Shown one piece after another: positions 7,970 to 15,947 of a stretch of DNA of 35,292 nt. The translations under genes and the position numbers were made by a program. Every line of letters starts with the position of its first letter. Within the stretch, counting starts at the first letter, position 1. The notes under the pieces are model-generated. The model had not been told where the DNA came from, searched no databases, and was given only the letters and a program-made list of their open reading frames with translations. This stretch comes from Candidatus Poribacteria bacterium (GTDB lineage Bacteria; Poribacteria; WGA-4E; WGA-3G): contig JAPPIG010000124.1 of assembly GCA_028820635.1 (NCBI GenBank), positions 1-35,292 on the forward strand. Reading direction: 5' to 3'.

Positions 7970-8872
7970 ATGATACCTTATCGACTCACAAACTTTGCCA
8001 AAACAGCACTTTCAATATTTATCTGCTTACTCGGCATTCCGTTGCTTATCCGAGAATGGGTCTGTCGGAACAGGGTTGCCATCCTTTTATACCACGATGT
8101 AAATCCAGAAATATTCGCAAAACACATAGCATATCTCTCCCGTCATTACGCAATTATTTCATTGGATACACTTGTCTCAGCAATCTACAATAAAGATTTT
8201 TCCGAAATCCCTCAAAAAAGCATTGTGATTACGATTGACGATGGTCATGCAGGCAATGTTACACTTTTACCCATTTTCAAGCAGTATCGCATTTATCCAA
8301 CAATTTATGTATGCACACAGATTATTAACACACACCGACATTTCTGGTTTAGAATACTTGAACGATCCAAAAAAGAACGTCTGAAAAAACTACCGAATGT
8401 AGAAAGGTTAACACGTCTAAAGCAAGAGGTTGATTTTGAACCAGAAAAGGAGTATCGAGATAGGCAAGCACTTAATACAGATGAAATGAAAGAGATGATG
8501 CAAGACGTTGACTTTCAACCGCACACCCAATTCCATCCGATCCTGCCACACTGCACAGAAACAGAATGTAAACAAGAGATACTTGGGAGCAAAATGGACT
8601 TAGAGAAATATTTAGGAATTGAATGTCTGCATTTCAGTTATCCAAATGGCGATTATACTGAACGCGAGATTGAAATTGTAAAAGCAGGAGGCTTCCGTTC
8701 CGCACGCACGACGGATTTAGGATGGAATGGTATCAATACATCACCTTATAAACTACAGGCTATTTCAATTAGCGATAATGCTGGACTCATCCGTTTTCGC
8801 GCAGAACTGACAACAATCCCACAACGGCTTGGTAAATGGGTAAATTCTTTGTTATGGAGAATAACGAATTAA
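7970..8872 (+). CDS. NodB-type polysaccharide deacetylase family protein
   Basis: A 300-residue carbohydrate esterase-4-like protein with one N-terminal hydrophobic anchor (residues 11-27). Motif 1 is TIDDG with aspartates 90 and 91; motif 2 is HTQFH with metal-binding histidines 185 and 189; motif 3 is SYPNGDY (223-229). The metal triad D-H-H is intact, so activity on N-acetylated or otherwise acylated sugars is plausible. YHDVNPEIFAKHI near 41-53 matches the usual N-terminal YHxV segment of this family. A long charged insert (130-175) separates motifs 1 and 2. It starts 4 bases after the GT4 gene, indicating translational coupling within the glycan operon. Confidence 0.88.
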   Translation: MIPYRLTNFAKTALSIFICLLGIPLLIREWVCRNRVAILLYHDVNPEIFAKHIAYLSRHYAIISLDTLVSAIYNKDFSEIPQKSIVITIDDGHAGNVTLLPIFKQYRIYPTIYVCTQIINTHRHFWFRILERSKKERLKKLPNVERLTRLKQEVDFEPEKEYRDRQALNTDEMKEMMQDVDFQPHTQFHPILPHCTETECKQEILGSKMDLEKYLGIECLHFSYPNGDYTEREIEIVKAGGFRSARTTDLGWNGINTSPYKLQAISISDNAGLIRFRAELTTIPQRLGKWVNSLLWRITN

Positions 8873-9552
8873 CAAAATGGCATCGTGCCTACATTCAGAA
8901 CGCTTATCACGAATTGGAACAAGGTATAACACGGAAGCAGCTTGGCACGCTTAATATCAAGGCAACTGACAGAAAGGTTCTGGATGTTGGGTGTGGACCA
9001 GGAAACCTTCTTGTTGCGCTATCTGCAGACAATCCGCAGCTCGTTATTGGTGTTGATGTAGATGCCACATTCTTATCAATTGGATATTCAAAAATCAAGG
9101 AATTAATAGATCCGTCTTCAAAAGTTCCCACCTTAATTCGTGCTTCACTCCCAACCTTACCTTTTGCGGACGAAACTTTTGATCTCGTTACTTGCTTTCT
9201 CGTTATGCCGCATGTGCCTGATGATAAAGTAGCCTTAACCGAACTGGCACGTGTGCTAAAACCGGGTGGAACACTCGTTATCTCTGGACATGGATTAGGA
9301 TTTCCGATCCGTTATCTCAAACATTTCAGACTGAAACCGTTGCAGATGTATCTCGCCAGCATAATTTACAGATGCACAGGGAAAAAGTGGATTCGCAACA
9401 CACTACAAAGTGAAAAGCAGATTTGCAACATTTTAAACGACGTCGGTTTGATAGTAGATGTCCGAAACTACAACAAAAAGGTACTTGGATGTGTCGCCAC
9501 CTATTGGATTAGGGCAACAAAAAGCGAGACGAGTCCTAAAGCGACGCAGTAA
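8854..9552 (+). CDS. Class I SAM-dependent methyltransferase
   Basis: A Methyltransf_11-type Rossmann methyltransferase of 232 residues from the ATG chosen here. Motif I is VLDVGCGPGNLL, motif II IGVDVDATFL, then LPFADETFDLVTCF (motif IV region) and LARVLKPGGTLVIS (post-motif). The substrate is unknown; it probably modifies a glycan or lipid made by the neighbours. The start is ambiguous: ATG at 8836 or at 8854, neither with an SD; both lie inside the end of the deacetylase gene, giving a 37- or 19-base overlap and implying coupling. The 3' end overlaps the convergent uppP gene by 52 bases. Confidence 0.85.
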   Translation: MENNELTKWHRAYIQNAYHELEQGITRKQLGTLNIKATDRKVLDVGCGPGNLLVALSADNPQLVIGVDVDATFLSIGYSKIKELIDPSSKVPTLIRASLPTLPFADETFDLVTCFLVMPHVPDDKVALTELARVLKPGGTLVISGHGLGFPIRYLKHFRLKPLQMYLASIIYRCTGKKWIRNTLQSEKQICNILNDVGLIVDVRNYNKKVLGCVATYWIRATKSETSPKATQ

Positions 9553-10340
9553 TACGAAAATAGAGAGAATTTCCCACGATTTAGCACTACCAGTAGAAAC
9601 CGCAACGCAATATAACCGACAATAAACGACGCGAGCATACCAGTTCCTATAATATAAAGAGGTATCTCGGTGTTTTCAATATCCGAGATTTTGAGCGCAA
9701 CCGCACCGAGTATTGCAGGAATTGAGAGGAGGAAGGAATATTCTGCAGCAGTCTTAGCGGGAATGCCTAAGAATAACGCAAGCGAAATTGTCGTTCCAGA
9801 GCGGGAGATTCCGGGTGTAATGGCACATCCTTGGGCAATACCAATCAGGGGCGCGTGCCATGACTTAATTTCTTTGTTTGGGGAGTCGGTACTATCCATG
9901 CTCTCTCTACGGAGACGAGGCAATTGAAGGATAACACCAGTGAGGATTAGCATGATGCTTACGATGTGGACTTTATCAAAAAAGGACTCTAACTGCGTTT
10001 TGAACAGCACGGCAATAATGCCTGTTGGAATAGACCCAAGCAGAATCAGCCATATAAATCTGAGTTCAACTGATGCGTTAAGCGTTGTAATCGGTTTACG
10101 ATAAAACTCAGTGTTGCCAAGCGTTGATAGTCCACCAATCACTAATCTTCCTATTGCACCACGATATCCGACAAGCACAGCGGCTAATGTCCCCACATGT
10201 AGCATTACATCAAAAAAGACGAGTGGTTCTTTTAATCCAAGGAATTGCTGCGCTAAGACGAGGTGTCCGGAACTGCTAACGGGTAGAAATTCAGTTATAC
10301 CTTGTAAAATGCCGAGAAGAATCGCTTCAAGAAATGTCAT
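9501..10340 (-). CDS. uppP: Undecaprenyl-diphosphatase
   Basis: UppP/BacA recycles undecaprenyl pyrophosphate to the monophosphate carrier used for peptidoglycan and O-antigen-type glycans, at the cytoplasmic membrane. At 279 residues it is of standard length, strongly hydrophobic, and shows both catalytic motifs: GITEFLPVSSSGHL (glutamate 17, serines 22-24) and PGISRSGTTIS (176-186). The end of the gene overlaps the methyltransferase on the other strand by 52 bp, but the C-terminal sequence is normal, so both genes appear real. Position next to the glycosyltransferases fits a lipid-carrier supply role. The next gene on this strand, PhyH, ends 7 bases before this gene starts, so they may be co-transcribed. 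Confidence 0.93.
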   Translation of the reverse strand: MTFLEAILLGILQGITEFLPVSSSGHLVLAQQFLGLKEPLVFFDVMLHVGTLAAVLVGYRGAIGRLVIGGLSTLGNTEFYRKPITTLNASVELRFIWLILLGSIPTGIIAVLFKTQLESFFDKVHIVSIMLILTGVILQLPRLRRESMDSTDSPNKEIKSWHAPLIGIAQGCAITPGISRSGTTISLALFLGIPAKTAAEYSFLLSIPAILGAVALKISDIENTEIPLYIIGTGMLASFIVGYIALRFLLVVLNRGKFSLFSYYCVALGLVSLFVALIQ

Positions 10341-10347
10341 ATTGCAT

Positions 10348-11157
10348 TTACGCCTGACGAAACCCTGTCTCTGTGCGATGCCAATTCTGTCCTTCGTCAG
10401 GGTGACGAAACGGTATATTTCTACCCAATAACTGCTTTAACACGTCGCTTTCATCTGCTAACACATCGTCAGTCAATTGCCGGGGCATATCTTCTTGCGG
10501 ATAGATGACAGAGCGGTTATACATACCAAGTAACCCAACCCGCGGCGCATCTGTAGTGTTCGGGAGACACTGATGCCAGATTGCACCGTTAGTGAATAGG
10601 ATAGAACCTTTCGGCGCGATTGCAACACTCATTTCAAGACCCTCTGCTTCTCCCAATTCGGGACGGCGAAGTGTCTTATGTGAACCTGCAATGCATGCTG
10701 TTGCACCGTTTTCTGCTGTGAATTCATCTAACATCCACACCGTTTGTCCAGTTAATGAACCAGATGGAAACGGGGCTTGCATCGCCCAATAAGGGTAATC
10801 AATATGCCAACCGCCTGCAGGTGCGTCTGGTCCGACGATATTTGCTGTGAACGTGGATGCAATCACATCCTCACCAAGCATCCGTTTCCACACTGCCACA
10901 ACAGTCGGATGTTGAATCAATTTCCGAAAGATAGGCGATTTGCCCACAATTGCCCAAACACGTCGGATTTTACCATCACCATAACTGTGGTCGTATCCAT
11001 TTGCAATGTCTTCATCCACCATTTCCCAGATTGCCTCGCGCGCTTCGTCTGCTTCTTCAGTTGAAATCACATTCTCAATAATGTGGAAACCGACTTCGCG
11101 CAGGTCATGTTCAACAAGGTCAAGTCTTTCTGAATTTAATGCTGATTTGATTTGCAT
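10348..11157 (-). CDS. PhyH-family Fe(II)/2-oxoglutarate dioxygenase
   Basis: A 269-residue phytanoyl-CoA dioxygenase-like enzyme. The iron facial triad is visible as HID (histidine 118, aspartate 120) and histidine 195 in GAIWHQCLPN, with arginine 206 positioned to hold 2-oxoglutarate. SEELQ-like N-terminal helices and GSHKTLRRP complete the family pattern. The substrate cannot be predicted: the family includes hydroxylases of lipids, ectoine and many secondary metabolites, and it is strongly expanded in some uncultured marine lineages. GGAGG is placed before the ATG. It follows the epimerase by 18 bases and precedes uppP by 7, so a minus-strand operon epimerase-PhyH-uppP is likely. Confidence 0.88.
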   Translation of the reverse strand: MQIKSALNSERLDLVEHDLREVGFHIIENVISTEEADEAREAIWEMVDEDIANGYDHSYGDGKIRRVWAIVGKSPIFRKLIQHPTVVAVWKRMLGEDVIASTFTANIVGPDAPAGGWHIDYPYWAMQAPFPSGSLTGQTVWMLDEFTAENGATACIAGSHKTLRRPELGEAEGLEMSVAIAPKGSILFTNGAIWHQCLPNTTDAPRVGLLGMYNRSVIYPQEDMPRQLTDDVLADESDVLKQLLGRNIPFRHPDEGQNWHRTETGFRQA

Positions 11158-11175
11158 TATGTTTTTACCTCCGTA

Positions 11176-12168
11176 CTATTGAATACGTGGTAGATTGCGG
11201 ATTGTTTCTATAATCCTATCTTCTAAATCATCTGCATCACTATCTGGAATCCGATCGTGTTTATCCATCCACGCGATATTTTCTGCAACGCTTTCAGTAA
11301 CTGGAATTTGTGGACTGAATTCAGGCAATGCTGCAGCCAATTTCTCATGGCTGAAAATCTGTGTATGTCCGAAGTTGCCTCGTAGTCCGCTGAACCGCTC
11401 TGGGGACATAGCAATAAGTATCTCTTGAGATACATGCACAATTTCTATGTCAACACCGAGCGCTTCTGCAGCAGCACGATGCCATTCATCCCACGTGCGT
11501 GCTTGCGGATGTACTATATTGTATATTTCACCAAAACATTCGGATTTACCAAGTATTTCTGCGAAGGCAACACCCGCGTCTCGTGATGCAAGGAATTGGA
11601 AATAGTTTAATCCATCGCCAGCAGAGAGGATCGGTTTTCCCTTACGCAACCGGTCAATCCAACTACCATCTCCCCACACCTGCCGAAGAAGGTTCATCCC
11701 TGGTCCGTGAGTATAAGACGGCTTGAAAATGGTGACAGGAAATCCATCGCTTGCATGTGCCTCAAGTAGAAAATTGTCTGCAGCAACTTTATTCAGTCCA
11801 TATCCCGAAGTGCCTTGCAACGGTGCTGTCTCTGGTAGATTTATTCCGCTAAACGGCGGTCCATAAGTCATCACGGTGGAACACTGCACGAAGTGTCCGA
11901 CACGTCCCTGACATGCACGCAGTGCAGACGCTGCATCTTCAGCATTAAAACTAATCATATCAATAACGGCATCCCAGTTTTCTGAACCGACTTTTGCCTC
12001 AAAATCATCTCGATTTTGTCGATCACCAAGAATCACACGGACATCTGAAGGCGGTGGGTCAACATGTTGTCCACGGTTAAATAGGGCAACTTCGTGATTT
12101 CTGTTTAAAAGTGCCGCCACGATCCCACGGCTGATATTGCCTGTTCCACCGATAACTAAGACTTTCAT
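11176..12168 (-). CDS. NAD-dependent epimerase/dehydratase (extended SDR)
   Basis: A 330-residue extended short-chain dehydrogenase. The N-terminus has the NAD(P)-binding loop VIGGTGNISRG (5-15) with arginine 32 after the second strand, and the active-site pair Y123-x3-K127 in YGLNK with an upstream serine in FVQCSTVMTYG. The layout fits sugar-nucleotide epimerases or isoflavone-reductase-like proteins; the precise substrate is unknown. The start codon overlaps the stop of the upstream specificity-subunit gene as ATGA, and GAGGAA lies before it inside that gene, so it is translationally coupled to the restriction-modification block. PhyH follows 18 bases downstream. Confidence 0.87.
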   Translation of the reverse strand: MKVLVIGGTGNISRGIVAALLNRNHEVALFNRGQHVDPPPSDVRVILGDRQNRDDFEAKVGSENWDAVIDMISFNAEDAASALRACQGRVGHFVQCSTVMTYGPPFSGINLPETAPLQGTSGYGLNKVAADNFLLEAHASDGFPVTIFKPSYTHGPGMNLLRQVWGDGSWIDRLRKGKPILSAGDGLNYFQFLASRDAGVAFAEILGKSECFGEIYNIVHPQARTWDEWHRAAAEALGVDIEIVHVSQEILIAMSPERFSGLRGNFGHTQIFSHEKLAAALPEFSPQIPVTESVAENIAWMDKHDRIPDSDADDLEDRIIETIRNLPRIQ

Positions 12169-13622
12169 TTGTTAGATTCCTCTTCTATCAACTTAATTTC
12201 TGCGGGTGTTAACTCATACAGATCATATATCAACTGGTTTATCTCTTCTTCAAGGTCAGGAACTTTTGGACTATCAGGATTTTCAAGTATCTGTTCAACT
12301 ATCTTCGTCAATTTTGTTTTTTGTTTCGTTGTTATGTCAGCCACCGGAAAATCATTTAGTTTATTTTTATTAAGACGACCTCCACCCTTTTTTTCATATT
12401 TGTTTTGTACATACCATTCTGCAAGTTTGCTGTTAAGAATCGCGAGCATGGAAAAATCTGTTGTAGGTATACAGTGTACAAACGGACTGACTACAATCGC
12501 ATCTGATTCGTCATAATATGCAACGACAGGAGGTTTATCGTAGAAAGTAATTTTTGGTCCCAGAAACTCAGGTTTATGTTCACGATGTGTGAGTTCCCAA
12601 GAATATTTTCCTTTGCAACTTGCATGACGACCTTTTAAGTCTTTTTCAAAACCTTTTAAGTGTTTGCTAATTGCCGGATAGGTTTGAGCAAATATTTTCT
12701 TTGCCTCTGTTTCATTTTTAGCATCCGCCCATTCCCACTGCTTGTTTTTACTACTCGGCATCCAGATTATATATTTGAGAACAGGTTTCCATAAGTTTTC
12801 CTGATGTTTTCCAACAGCTAATTTTATTATCTCAGCACTTTTGGGATCTTCATCAATCAATTCTTGGCGTTTGGATTCTTCTATAACATAAGCCTTATTG
12901 CAGCCTGTTATAACACCTTTGTGTATTTTCCAGTCTGTATCTCCTAAAGGCGTGCATGTTTTTTGCAGTTTTTCTAACAACTCCTCAGGCGAAACTCGTG
13001 TTACGTTGTCCCTCAGATTTATCTTACTTTTTATTTCTGAAGACTCTATCATTTTTTTAACTTCAAGCTTATCAGGGATCACCTCTTTTTTATCATCGAT
13101 TAAATTATCTTCAGAAGTCCTCTCTGTAGATTGATCAAGAAATAGATCGGCAGGGATTTCATGTTCGGAACTAATGCTAATGCGGGTATTATCCTGCGTC
13201 CAAGAAAGAATATTTAGCTCAGCGGTACGCCTATCTTCCATTGCTAAGTCTTTGAAGTAAGCAAAAGCAAATGGTTGGAAAAATTCATCCGTACAGATAA
13301 AACGTAAATCTGCAGGGTTATTACCTTGTTGGTCTAAGCCTTTCGCTACAGCCTGTAGAGTTCCGATATAGCCGGTTTCACTCTTGAATCGGATTAGGAT
13401 GATGCCTGAAGGTTTATCGGGTGAAATGCAGAGTTCTTGGCAGTCTAAAACTTGCTGGTCATTGAACCCACTGAGTCCGAGTGCCTTATTTGAAAATATC
13501 GAGGTAATATCTTCAAGGGTCAGATCCTCAGGGATTGGCAAGTGCAGCATATCCGTCAGAAATTCCATAAAAGTATCTTCATCTATAACATCTTCAATAT
13601 CATCTATTGTTATTATGAACAT
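12165..13622 (-). CDS. Type IIG-like specificity protein lacking a methylase domain
   Basis: A 485-residue protein. Residues about 230-450 look like the TaqI/Eco57I-type target-recognition domain: IHKGVITGCNKAYVI, then IIKLAVGKH, YPAISKHLKGFEKDL, GPKITFYDKPPVVAYYD, HCIPTTDFSMLAILNSKLAEWY, and the closing LNKNKLNDFPVADI. Residues 1-170 resemble the N-terminal segment of the same enzymes (ILIRFKSETGYIGTLQAVAKGL, FICTDEFFQPFAFAYF is split over 98-120). The central methylase core, with a motif I and NPPY, is absent, so this is either a separate DNA-recognition subunit for the adenine methyltransferase 1 kb upstream or an internally deleted Type IIG enzyme. AGAGGA before the ATG supports the start. 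The stop overlaps the epimerase start. Confidence 0.65.
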   Translation of the reverse strand: MFIITIDDIEDVIDEDTFMEFLTDMLHLPIPEDLTLEDITSIFSNKALGLSGFNDQQVLDCQELCISPDKPSGIILIRFKSETGYIGTLQAVAKGLDQQGNNPADLRFICTDEFFQPFAFAYFKDLAMEDRRTAELNILSWTQDNTRISISSEHEIPADLFLDQSTERTSEDNLIDDKKEVIPDKLEVKKMIESSEIKSKINLRDNVTRVSPEELLEKLQKTCTPLGDTDWKIHKGVITGCNKAYVIEESKRQELIDEDPKSAEIIKLAVGKHQENLWKPVLKYIIWMPSSKNKQWEWADAKNETEAKKIFAQTYPAISKHLKGFEKDLKGRHASCKGKYSWELTHREHKPEFLGPKITFYDKPPVVAYYDESDAIVVSPFVHCIPTTDFSMLAILNSKLAEWYVQNKYEKKGGGRLNKNKLNDFPVADITTKQKTKLTKIVEQILENPDSPKVPDLEEEINQLIYDLYELTPAEIKLIEEESNK

Positions 13623-13646
13623 ACAAATATCCTCTTTTGTAAATAG

Positions 13647-13958
13647 TTAATCCTGCACAACTGTTTTATTTTCTTTTCGGCGTGAAAATGAGATGCCACC
13701 AAACTCACTAATGATAGCGATGTAAAAACCGAAGTCGTACCACCATCCTGTATTTTGAGGTTCATAGACGCTGATATCTGAATTGAATATACTCCAGATT
13801 AGCGAAATAGGCGCAATCCATCCGTGCCAAATTCCCCAGAAAAATCCAGCAGGTTTTTCAGCGGTATGCTTACCATCGCCAGGCACACATCCTACAAAGG
13901 TCATAAGTGCTATCAATAGGAATATGCAAATGAATTTGGGAACAATGGATTTTTCCAC
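13647..13958 (-). CDS. Small lipoprotein with two membrane segments
   Basis: A 103-residue protein with an N-terminal signal ending in the lipobox-like LMTFVGC (cysteine 24), a GFFWGIWHGWIAPISLIWSIF hydrophobic stretch, and a second hydrophobic segment GWWYDFGFYIAIISEFGGISF. I know this pattern as that of small uncharacterised bacterial membrane proteins, with conserved WHGWIAP and NTGWWYDFGF, but no function is assigned. The start is GTG at 13958 without a good SD. It lies between the specificity-protein gene and the endonuclease gene, 24 bases before the former, and may simply be a passenger in the block or a membrane partner of it. Confidence 0.7.
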   Translation of the reverse strand: MEKSIVPKFICIFLLIALMTFVGCVPGDGKHTAEKPAGFFWGIWHGWIAPISLIWSIFNSDISVYEPQNTGWWYDFGFYIAIISEFGGISFSRRKENKTVVQD

Positions 13959-14005
13959 AGGTGATAAACTGTCTGTTTAGCTACAGACCCTTAAATTTTT
14001 ATTTT

Positions 14006-14683
14006 TTACTTACCCAAATCTTTTAGGAGTTTTTCAACATTTTTGGGAACATCACCAATGGGGCATGCAAAACTATAGGGTGGTTCTTTGCGTTCATGCT
14101 CACGCAGCATAGATAGATTTTGTTTATCGTAGTACGGTCCATCACATATTGTAAAGAGAGCAATTTCTTTGTTATTACAGTGTTCAAACATTTGTAAGAG
14201 TCTGATAAGTTCGTTGCGTTGATGGTCTTGAGCCCCATCTGACTCACGCGTGACTTTGTGGGCAGCAAAGCACCTAATGTGTGTATTTCCTGCCATCCAC
14301 ATAAAGTCTAATGACTTAATCCCGGTCGGTTTCTTTCCAGTAATCATATTACCTTGTTGGTCAATATATATAGCATTCTTGCCGCTTTTTGGTAAGGTTC
14401 TGAAAGATTGAATCAAGTTAGGAAACATTCGTAGGTATTTTTCTGCTTCTTTCTCTTCAAACCCTGTTTTTTTCGCATCTTTTGCAAAACAGCAAGCGAA
14501 CATAAAATCATTTTTTATTTTTTCGCAAACTTCTGTTTCATCAAAGTCAAATCGCTCACAAAATGTGCTAATACGACGTAACAAACCAGAATCTTGATTG
14601 TTCAATAGATCTCTAACTTCAGCTCCATGTTTCTTCCATAGTTGCTTTTCTACTTTGTCATAATCTGGTGGAGGAATATTCAT
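14006..14683 (-). CDS. Probable Type II restriction endonuclease
   Basis: A 225-residue protein that I assign mainly by context: it starts 3 bases after the stop of an adenine DNA methyltransferase. Features consistent with a PD-(D/E)xK nuclease are the core PTGIKSLDF (aspartate 126) followed after a short strand by IRCFAAHKV (lysine 143) and TRESDGAQDHQRNEL (146-159), a pattern of GGAQDxQ-like residues that several restriction enzymes share after the catalytic lysine. The acidic residue normally two before the lysine is alanine here, so the active site is not canonical. Recognition sequence unknown. An alternative reading is an uncharacterised accessory protein of the block. Confidence 0.55.
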   Translation of the reverse strand: MNIPPPDYDKVEKQLWKKHGAEVRDLLNNQDSGLLRRISTFCERFDFDETEVCEKIKNDFMFACCFAKDAKKTGFEEKEAEKYLRMFPNLIQSFRTLPKSGKNAIYIDQQGNMITGKKPTGIKSLDFMWMAGNTHIRCFAAHKVTRESDGAQDHQRNELIRLLQMFEHCNNKEIALFTICDGPYYDKQNLSMLREHERKEPPYSFACPIGDVPKNVEKLLKDLGK

Positions 14684-14686
14684 CTT

Positions 14687-15688
14687 CTAATCCATTTCCA
14701 ATTTGAGTTGTAAATTCTCTACATCAATAATTGCTCTTGCTAAAGCCCAATCCAATCGACGTCTGTAGTAGCCATCGCGGCGTAAGCCTTTAAAAGCTGT
14801 TAAAAAAACATCATGTGTTTTTTCTCGAATTTCCACTAATCGTGCATTGAGTAGATCTATATCTACAGACCACGGTACGCCGATTTTCGTAATCGAACGA
14901 CAGTGTGTCCGCACTTTATACTCACCCAATTCTGCTGGCGGACAAAAACGGATAGATGCATCAACGGTGTTGTCTATAGCGATAAGTCCCAGATTTCCAT
15001 TCGGTTCATTGAACACGATACTGCGATTACGAGAGTACGGTGGTAAATGTCTTTGAAGTTCGCTCAGTTTTCCAAGCAATTGATTGTTGCGCCATACCCT
15101 AACATCTGAGGTGGCGTTCGGAGCAAACAGCGCGAGGCCTACAGGATGTTCAGTGTCATCAAACATATAACTTGTGTTCCTACTTTTATTATCTTGTGAT
15201 GTTCCATTTTGCGTTTGTGGAACTAAAGAGATAAAATCGCACAGTCGCTGCAAGAATAGACCACTCCGAATAAATGCCTCAGGGATAATTGCTGCGACCC
15301 ACTGACAATGTATCAAGCATTGCTCAAGTGCATATTTGTAAAGATCGTCGTAGTGAGTCGCCTCTGGAAACGGCAAACCCCGACGCGTTGCTGAGTTACG
15401 AGCAAGCCATGGCGGATTAGTAATGCATATATTAAACCCCTTGGGAAAGTCGGCGAGTGTATCCCGTTGTACAATCCCATTTGCCCCTGGTTCAATATCG
15501 TAAAAGGCCCAATCTCTACACCGCAAATGTGCAGAGTTAACCAATTGTGGAATATCCTTAGCACCCGCAAAAGGTTCTAATACAATCTGTTGATCTAAAT
15601 TAGAATCTTTTGCCCATCTTTGAAAAGGTTCCAACTGAAAAGGATTGCCACGCGTATAGTAGCGTCCATTCGCACGTTTTTTGTCCAT
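14687..15688 (-). CDS. N6-adenine DNA methyltransferase
   Basis: A 333-residue amino-methyltransferase. The SAM-binding motif I is LEPFAGAKDIP (37-47), the second strand acid lies in FYDIEPGANG, and motif IV is TNPPW (90-94), the hallmark of adenine-N6 methylation. The C-terminal half (about 140-330), with PPYSRNRSIVFN and GYYRRRLDWALARAII, likely contains a target-recognition region, as in M.EcoRI-sized enzymes. It is the first gene of a tight minus-strand set with the endonuclease (3-base gap), giving a normal Type II pair. TAGGAAA lies just before the ATG. The 229 bp upstream (15689-15917) is A+T rich and holds the promoter of the divergent oxidase gene. Confidence 0.85.
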   Translation of the reverse strand: MDKKRANGRYYTRGNPFQLEPFQRWAKDSNLDQQIVLEPFAGAKDIPQLVNSAHLRCRDWAFYDIEPGANGIVQRDTLADFPKGFNICITNPPWLARNSATRRGLPFPEATHYDDLYKYALEQCLIHCQWVAAIIPEAFIRSGLFLQRLCDFISLVPQTQNGTSQDNKSRNTSYMFDDTEHPVGLALFAPNATSDVRVWRNNQLLGKLSELQRHLPPYSRNRSIVFNEPNGNLGLIAIDNTVDASIRFCPPAELGEYKVRTHCRSITKIGVPWSVDIDLLNARLVEIREKTHDVFLTAFKGLRRDGYYRRRLDWALARAIIDVENLQLKLEMD

Positions 15689-15872
15689 TTTCCTATTGTT
15701 GTTTAAGTGTGTTAAAAAATGTAGATTAGAGATCCTATAATTCTACACAGAACTTAAATTACGTAACGTATTATTCCTAATAAATATACACTTATTCGGC
15801 TAAAATATCAAGGAAATTTGAGTTATCTTCTTCTGCTGGAGACTATTTATGTATGTTTTTAAGTAAAAAGAT

Positions 15873-15901
15873 TTGACAAAATCTTTATTAGCGTGTAACA
15901 T
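15873..15901 (+). promoter_or_regulatory. Strong sigma-70 promoter of the oxidase gene
   Basis: A consensus -35 TTGACA at 15873-15878 and TAACAT at 15896-15901 with a 17-base spacer. The predicted transcription start is near 15908, about 40 bases before the ATG at 15948. The same TAACAT -10 box is used at 4893. Confidence 0.7.
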
Positions 15902-15947
15902 ATAAATCAAATTCAGATTGTTTGGTAATAAATCAATTTTAAAAATT

